A stretch of DNA of 64,000 nucleotides from Glomus cerebriforme (Eukaryota; Glomeromycota; Glomeromycetes; Glomerales; Glomeraceae): NCBI GenBank assembly GCA_003550305.1, contig QKYT01000114.1:169175-233174 (forward strand), given 5' to 3'. Made by a program: the position numbers and the translations under genes. This document shows, one piece after another, positions 59,130 to 64,000 of this stretch. Each line of letters starts with the position of its first letter. Positions within the stretch are counted from its first letter, which is position 1. The notes beneath the pieces were generated by a model that did not search any database, was not told the DNA's origin, and saw only the letters and a program-made list of their open reading frames with translations.

Positions 59130-59755
59130 TTTTGATTCATCGAATTAGCAAAGAAAATTTAATTAATTATTATAATTAGTACAAATATTATATATGTAAT
59201 TTATTATTATATCATTAAATTTAATTTATTATCAGATTATTTTTATCATTTAAACTTAATTGAATTTTTGATAATCTCATATATCGATCTTTACGTGCAA
59301 TTTTTCGACGTTAGTGTAAAATGTGTAAAATGAGGAATGAATGATATACAAGATATAATTTTCATTTTTGATCGATAAGCTACGTTTTTTTGATTTGAGA
59401 CGCGACAAAAGAATTTGAATAAGTATTGTTAAAACAAACTAGCTTGAAGATGTGCACTTGTTGGAAAGAATATCTAATTTTTATATTTTCTCCGGAGCAT
59501 ATTGATCAAATTATTGAAATTCAAAAAGATCTAATTGATATTTAGTAAAAAAAAAATTTTTTTTACTATTTTTCATGGTCTAAAAGCGTTTAAAAATCAG
59601 TGTTAGATAATATTAAAATTAAATTAATTCTATTTCTAGTGTATGAAAATGAACATGACAATAAATACATTGAGCTGGATTCTTTCAAAAATGCTTGAAG
59701 TTATTTGACAAAGAATCTATAATACAAGTTTAATTTAATCTATTCTATAAAATAA
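59130..59755. other. Convergent 3' spacer
   Basis: A+T-rich, non-coding. Includes an inverted repeat near 59544-59569 (TAGTAAAAAAAAA pairing with TTTTTTTTACTA). No gene or mobile element can be supported. Confidence 0.6.
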
Positions 59756-61016
59756 TTAAAAGAAAGCGCTATGGTCAGACTTATTGTCATCTATTACGTC
59801 ATCTATGTGTAAAACAGCCGTTCCCATAAAAATCTTGTCTATGACATCCGTGGGTGATTTGTCCCCAACTTTACGGAGAAAAGAATTCGCAACTAACGAT
59901 GAAGTGGTCGGTCTTACTTGAGTTGCTTGTGAATAATATGCCGATCTCTACAAATATAAATATATGATAAACTGTAAGTTCATATATTGATACAAAATAT
60001 TAAAGTGAACAGATATCTTCTAAATACGTACGAGAGAGGTAGCTGAACGAGAACGTGCCATATAATGTATTCCAAGATTCGGCCCGAATTGAACTTTAAA
60101 TAATTTCGAATTTAATTGAGAATCAAGATAATAATTAAAGAAATAACGTGCTAAATACACATTAAAATACACTAACGTGATCTTTCATCATCTTGACGTT
60201 CAGTACGTTCTGATATTATCCCTGCAATACCCCCAAATATTTGAGTTTTCTTAAGAGGTGGTCTATTTTGATTTAAATAAAATAAATAAAATTCGCACGT
60301 TTTAAATGACTGTATATAAATTTTTAAGAGTTGACAACTTACACTTTAAATACAACATTTCCAAAAGTTTGTTTCATATTGATTGTCAACTATAAGCAAA
60401 TAAGGTATGATGAATTATATGAATTTTATGATTAATATTTTAAATAAGATTTTACAATAGAAAAATACTTACTTTAAGAGTGGAATTTATTTTACTATCC
60501 TGTAGCAAATATCTTCGGGTCATAGTATTCAATCCAACATATTCTGAAAGGTTCAACAATAACCTTCCAATGTTATTTACTTCCTTTCCGCCGCTTAATT
60601 CCTAAAGGTTTAAACAAATCGTAAATTTAATAAAAACAAATGATCCGAGTCAAAAATAAAATTTCTTACCTGCTTCACTTTAATGATTAGCTCACAAGGC
60701 ATCAGAACACCATCTTTACCGATAATTATTTGTACTGAATTATGTAACTTATAATTCCAGGCAATAGAATGATATTTAATTGGAGCCCTAAGTAAAATTT
60801 ATCGGAATTCAATAAATATTTAGAAAATAAATAAAATATATTAAATTTATATACATACCGTTCAGTCATACCATTTGTTTTTTTCCCGTTTTTCAATTTC
60901 CATTTTATATAATATAAACCAGTTACTAAAGGTACATTTACCAATTCTTGTATAAGAATTTCAAGTTCAAATTGTACTTTTCTGTTTCTAGGAATGACAA
61001 GAGATGAAAGTGACAT
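59756..61016 (-). CDS. NT-C2 (EEIG1/EHBP1-type) domain protein
   Basis: Seven exons: 61016-60859, 60787-60670, 60601-60473, 60389-60343, 60262-60177, 60093-60032, 59947-59756; 263 residues. The first ~150 residues match the N-terminal C2 domain of EEIG1/EHBP1 proteins: KVQFELEILIQELVNVPLVT, LYYIKWKLK, VLMPCELIIKVKQEL, GRLLLNLSEYVG, TRRYLLQDSKINSTLKLTI. In this family the domain is thought to bind membranes or tether actin and Rab machinery; fungi have short single-domain forms. The C-terminal part (IFGGIAGIISERTERQDDE, a Ser/Arg stretch, DKSPTDVIDKIFMGTAVL) has no domain I recognise. It is divergent from the E2 gene. Confidence 0.85.
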
Positions 61017-61328
61017 CGATTAAAACGATATTTAAAGTAGAGAAATACAAGTTATATAGAGAAAACTTACAAATTTTGAAAACCATCTTTCTTTAATCTG
61101 TACGTTACAATAAATTAATTTCCTTATTTAAATTTTGCATTATTACCTAATGCAGATCAAAATATAATTCCGATAATGATCCACTGTCTGACTGTCCACA
61201 CGTTTTTGGTATACAGTATGTCAGTATCACAGCATTATACCTATATACTTGTATGAATAAAATGCATTGAACGCATTAATTCGCGTGACACATAAAACGA
61301 ACCTCTTTGTTTCGTATACTATTTCACG
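61017..61328. promoter_or_regulatory. Bidirectional promoter NT-C2 gene / E2 gene
   Basis: A 312-bp spacer between divergent ATGs with no ORF. No specific element can be named. Confidence 0.5.
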
Positions 61329-63151
61329 ATGTTACTACGAAGATTCAATGCTATTGGGGTGCGTTTTCACATTTTACGCGTGATCGAAATAACTATTTTA
61401 ACATGATAAATAGGGCAATTTCGCGTTTTATGACAAGTAATTAATCCTTATTCAAATTGGCTGATCACCAGAATTTCCAATACTTTTCACATAGGCTTAT
61501 TAATAAAAATAGAACGAAGTGTAATTCGATTTTTGTAAGAGTAAGTTTATTTTATTAATGTCGTGTTTTTTTTCCTATTGCTTTAATTAATTTCTCATTC
61601 ATTTTTTACAGTCATATTTATCTTCCTTATCGATAAAACTTAAGATACCACCTACCTATGCATATATAAAAATATCCAATTCATCTTATTGTGCTCGTGA
61701 TTTTCACTCGTCATATCCAAATAATGCAGTGATCTCTTTTTTATTAGCGGATATTGGTGAAGGTATAACGGAATGTGAAGTAGTTCAATGGTTGGTATAT
61801 TCCTTAAAGTCTAATAATAATTTTACAGTCTATTGATATATTTTCTTTCAGGTTTATTCAACCAGGTGATAGTGTTTCCGAATTTGATAAAATTTGTGAA
61901 GTTCAATCGGACAAGGCTTCAGTGGAAATCACATCACGATATACAGGCACCATCAAGAAGTTACATCATAAAGTTGGGGAAATGGCAAAAGTTGGAAACC
62001 CAATTGTTGATATAGAAACTGATAGTTCTATAAGTGAACCAGAGTTAAGTGAAATCAATTCAGACGTTTCACCACTACCATCAACGCAAGTTCAAGAAAT
62101 AATCAATATAATAGAACCTTCAGTTAGGAGAGATAAAGTTTTCTCTTTGGCAACTCCAGCTGTTAGACGTATTGCACGAGAACATCATGTTGATATAAGC
62201 AACATAAAAGGAAATGGAAAAAATGGACGCGTAACAAAAGAAGATGTTTTGAATTACGTGGCTATGGGAAAGAAAGCCCAGCCTTCTTCGGAAGAAGGTA
62301 ATTACACTTTTAAATTTATTTATTTACATGATATTTTGATACTTATTAACGTAATTTATCCATTCTTTCATAAAGAAATTGTGAATACAACTTATCCCAA
62401 AGATAAGCTCGTTCCATTGTCAATGATTCAAAAATCAATGTTTAAAACAATGACACGTTCATTAAAAATTCCACATTTGGGATACTCAGATGAATATGTA
62501 TTGGATAATGTGATTGCTTTTCGCAATTCAATTAATGATTATATTGCTAAAAATAATCACTTTTCTTTCAACAAAATATCTTTTATGCCAATTTTTATTA
62601 AATCATTTTCTATTGCATTAAAACAATTTCCAATTCTTAATGCTTGTGTTATTGATGGTGACGACGCTAATACAGCAAAATTAAAATTTCGTGGATCACA
62701 TAATATTAGCATTGCAATGGATACACCCGGAGGTCTTGTAGTACCAAATATAAAAAATATACAAGCAAAATCGATTTTTGAAATTGCAAGTGATATACAA
62801 AGATTACAAGAAGCAGGAAAAAAGAATACAATTTCTCCAAATGATTTTCAAGAAGGAACTATAACTTTATCAAATATTGGAATAATTGGAGGATCTTTTC
62901 TTTCTCCTGTTGTCGTTTCTTCAGAAGTATGTATTGCGGCGATCGGTAAAATACAAAAAGTGCCACGTTTTGAAAATGTAAAGGACGAAGTGACAGGACA
63001 AGTAGTTGAAAAAATAGTTGGAAAACATATCACCACTGTAAGTTTTTGTGCAGATCATCGTGTAATAGATGGAGCTACCGTGGCTAGATTTTCTGAGAAA
63101 TGGAAAAATCTTTTGGAAAATCCTGTTTTACTTTCTGCGGAATTAAGGTAA
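61329..63151 (+). CDS. DBT: Branched-chain 2-oxoacid dehydrogenase E2 (lipoamide acyltransferase)
   Basis: E2 core of the mitochondrial branched-chain keto-acid dehydrogenase (Leu/Ile/Val breakdown). Exons 61329-61358, 61612-61790, 61852-62297, 62376-63151; 476 residues (human DBT 482). Exon 1 gives MLLRRFNAIG and with exon 2 a basic/Ser-rich presequence suited to mitochondrial import. Lipoyl domain LLADIGEGITECEVVQW and ICEVQSDKASVEITSRY (the Lys of SDKA carries lipoate); E1/E3-binding domain ATPAVRRIAREHHVDISNIK with GRVTKEDVLNY; acyltransferase domain with the catalytic DHRVIDGATVARF. VVQWFIQPGD with EVQSDKA and ITSRY distinguishes it from pyruvate and 2-oxoglutarate E2. Intron 3 (62298-62375, 78 bp) is in frame and stop-free. 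Confidence 0.95.
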
Positions 63152-63329
63152 GTAATTATAGAGAATGTTATTTATATAGAAAATATTTATAAATATGATT
63201 CGGAAAGATCTAAAAAAAAAAAGAATATCTAGTTTTCTAATTATAAGCTAATTTGACAAATGTGTTTATTGTATACCATTTAATAAATATCAATATATAA
63301 AGTTTACCTTTTATATTGTATTAAATAAA

Positions 63330-64000
63330 TTAAGAAATAATGTTGATAAATTTCCTTTTTTTGGAAGAATCATCTAATTCTTCATTATCTAATGATGGGT
63401 CAAAAAATTCTGAGGTACTATTAGCTTCCCAATCACGTTTGATATATTTTAATGCTGCTAAATTATATCCAAGCAAATCCTAAATTTAGAAAATAAAAAA
63501 GTTAATCATATTAGGCTAAAATTTTAATGTAAAAAAGTAAAGAAAATTATGTACCTTTTGATGTTTTAATGCGGTTCTTACATGTGCTCTTAGAGAATCT
63601 AGTCTAGGTCTCATAAGTCGGTTCGCTACAATTTGATTATGATGGACTTTAAGAAGATAGAATAAAATTCGACATGTCAACGTAATATTTATTTCCTATA
63701 TTATAAAGGAAGAGTCGTTATTATCTAAGTTTAATGTTATCATTAAAGAGAAAGAATCACATACCTTCTCAGCCCACACATCTAAATACTTTAATAACGA
63801 AATAACTTTAGTGAATGGTAAAACCAACAAAGCTTCTTCTAATTCGGTTGATTTCACTTTCTCGATAATTCTCAAAACATATTGATCTCCTGTGAGATTC
63901 CCTAAAGCTACCAAAATAGGATTAGGTTTTGGTGGTGGTCCAGGATCATTACCTCGTTCTTTAAGCTTAAATTATAAACGAAATTAGAATTAATCTAAAA
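63330..64000 (-). CDS. UTP12: SSU processome protein Utp12/WDR3, C-terminal part
   Basis: U3 snoRNP (UTP-B) component needed for 18S rRNA maturation in the nucleolus. Three terminal exons, 63965-63765, 63695-63555 and 63479-63330, give the last 163 residues; the WD40 repeats lie beyond the window edge and 63966-64000 is intron. The Utp12 domain is clear: LTGDQYVLRIIEKVKSTELE, EALLVLPFTKVISLLKYL, INITLTCRILFYLLKVHHNQ and DLLGYNLAALKYIKRDWEA, followed by a basic tail (SSKKRKF). Yeast Utp12 and human WDR3 share this order; Pwp2 is a weaker alternative. Convergent with the E2 gene, 178 bp apart. Confidence 0.9.

Overview
The window looks like nuclear DNA of an arbuscular mycorrhizal fungus (Glomeromycotina), most likely Rhizophagus irregularis or a close relative. 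The evidence is the strong A+T bias, the many short GT-AG introns, an F-box/LRR gene and a BTB-TLDc gene of the kinds this lineage has amplified, Crinkler (CRN) remnants, and dense decayed hAT, Polinton-like and SWIM-type elements. The species call is inferred from family recognition; no search was run.

Left part (1-14.8 kb): the 3' part of a full-size ABCB transporter, an F-box/LRR gene, then a tandem array of four paralogous two-TM membrane proteins (5.3, 7.8, 10.2 and 13.1 kb) plus a fifth relic at 11.9 kb. The copies differ by whole modules. Two have the full plan (short N-tail, TM1, four-Cys ectodomain, TM2, cytoplasmic tail), one has lost the tail, one has lost the entire ectodomain, and the relic joins exon 1 to 3' flank. 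Several share an upstream block and a GC-rich box about 125-138 bp before the ATG.

Middle part (14.8-37.2 kb): no gene I believe intact. It holds a CRN-type pseudogene, a PD-(D/E)XK nuclease-like pseudogene, a 3.7-kb hAT element carrying a nested 5'-truncated LINE, a wrecked Polinton/Maverick-like type-B DNA polymerase with a divergent Cys-rich gene, a degenerate ~100-bp repeat field, a SWIM-finger remnant, a 1181-bp palindromic MITE with a perfect 8-bp target duplication, a second hAT relic interrupted by a 176-bp MITE, and a Helitron-like terminus. Many broken frames lost expected Trp codons to TGA/TAG.

Right part (37.2-64 kb): a compact run of seven conserved intron-rich genes. These are FAB1 (PI3P 5-kinase), DOP1 (Golgi/endosome traffic), SNU66/SART1 (tri-snRNP), CDC43 (geranylgeranyltransferase-I beta), a BTB-BACK-TLDc protein, an NT-C2 protein, the branched-chain 2-oxoacid dehydrogenase E2, and the 3' end of UTP12. 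Three divergent pairs (FAB1/DOP1, CDC43/BTB-TLDc, NT-C2/E2) share short intergenic promoters. I derived exons by hand from GT-AG sites and frame continuity; every complete multi-exon model sums to a multiple of three. The layout fits the known gene-rich versus repeat-rich compartments of this fungal group.
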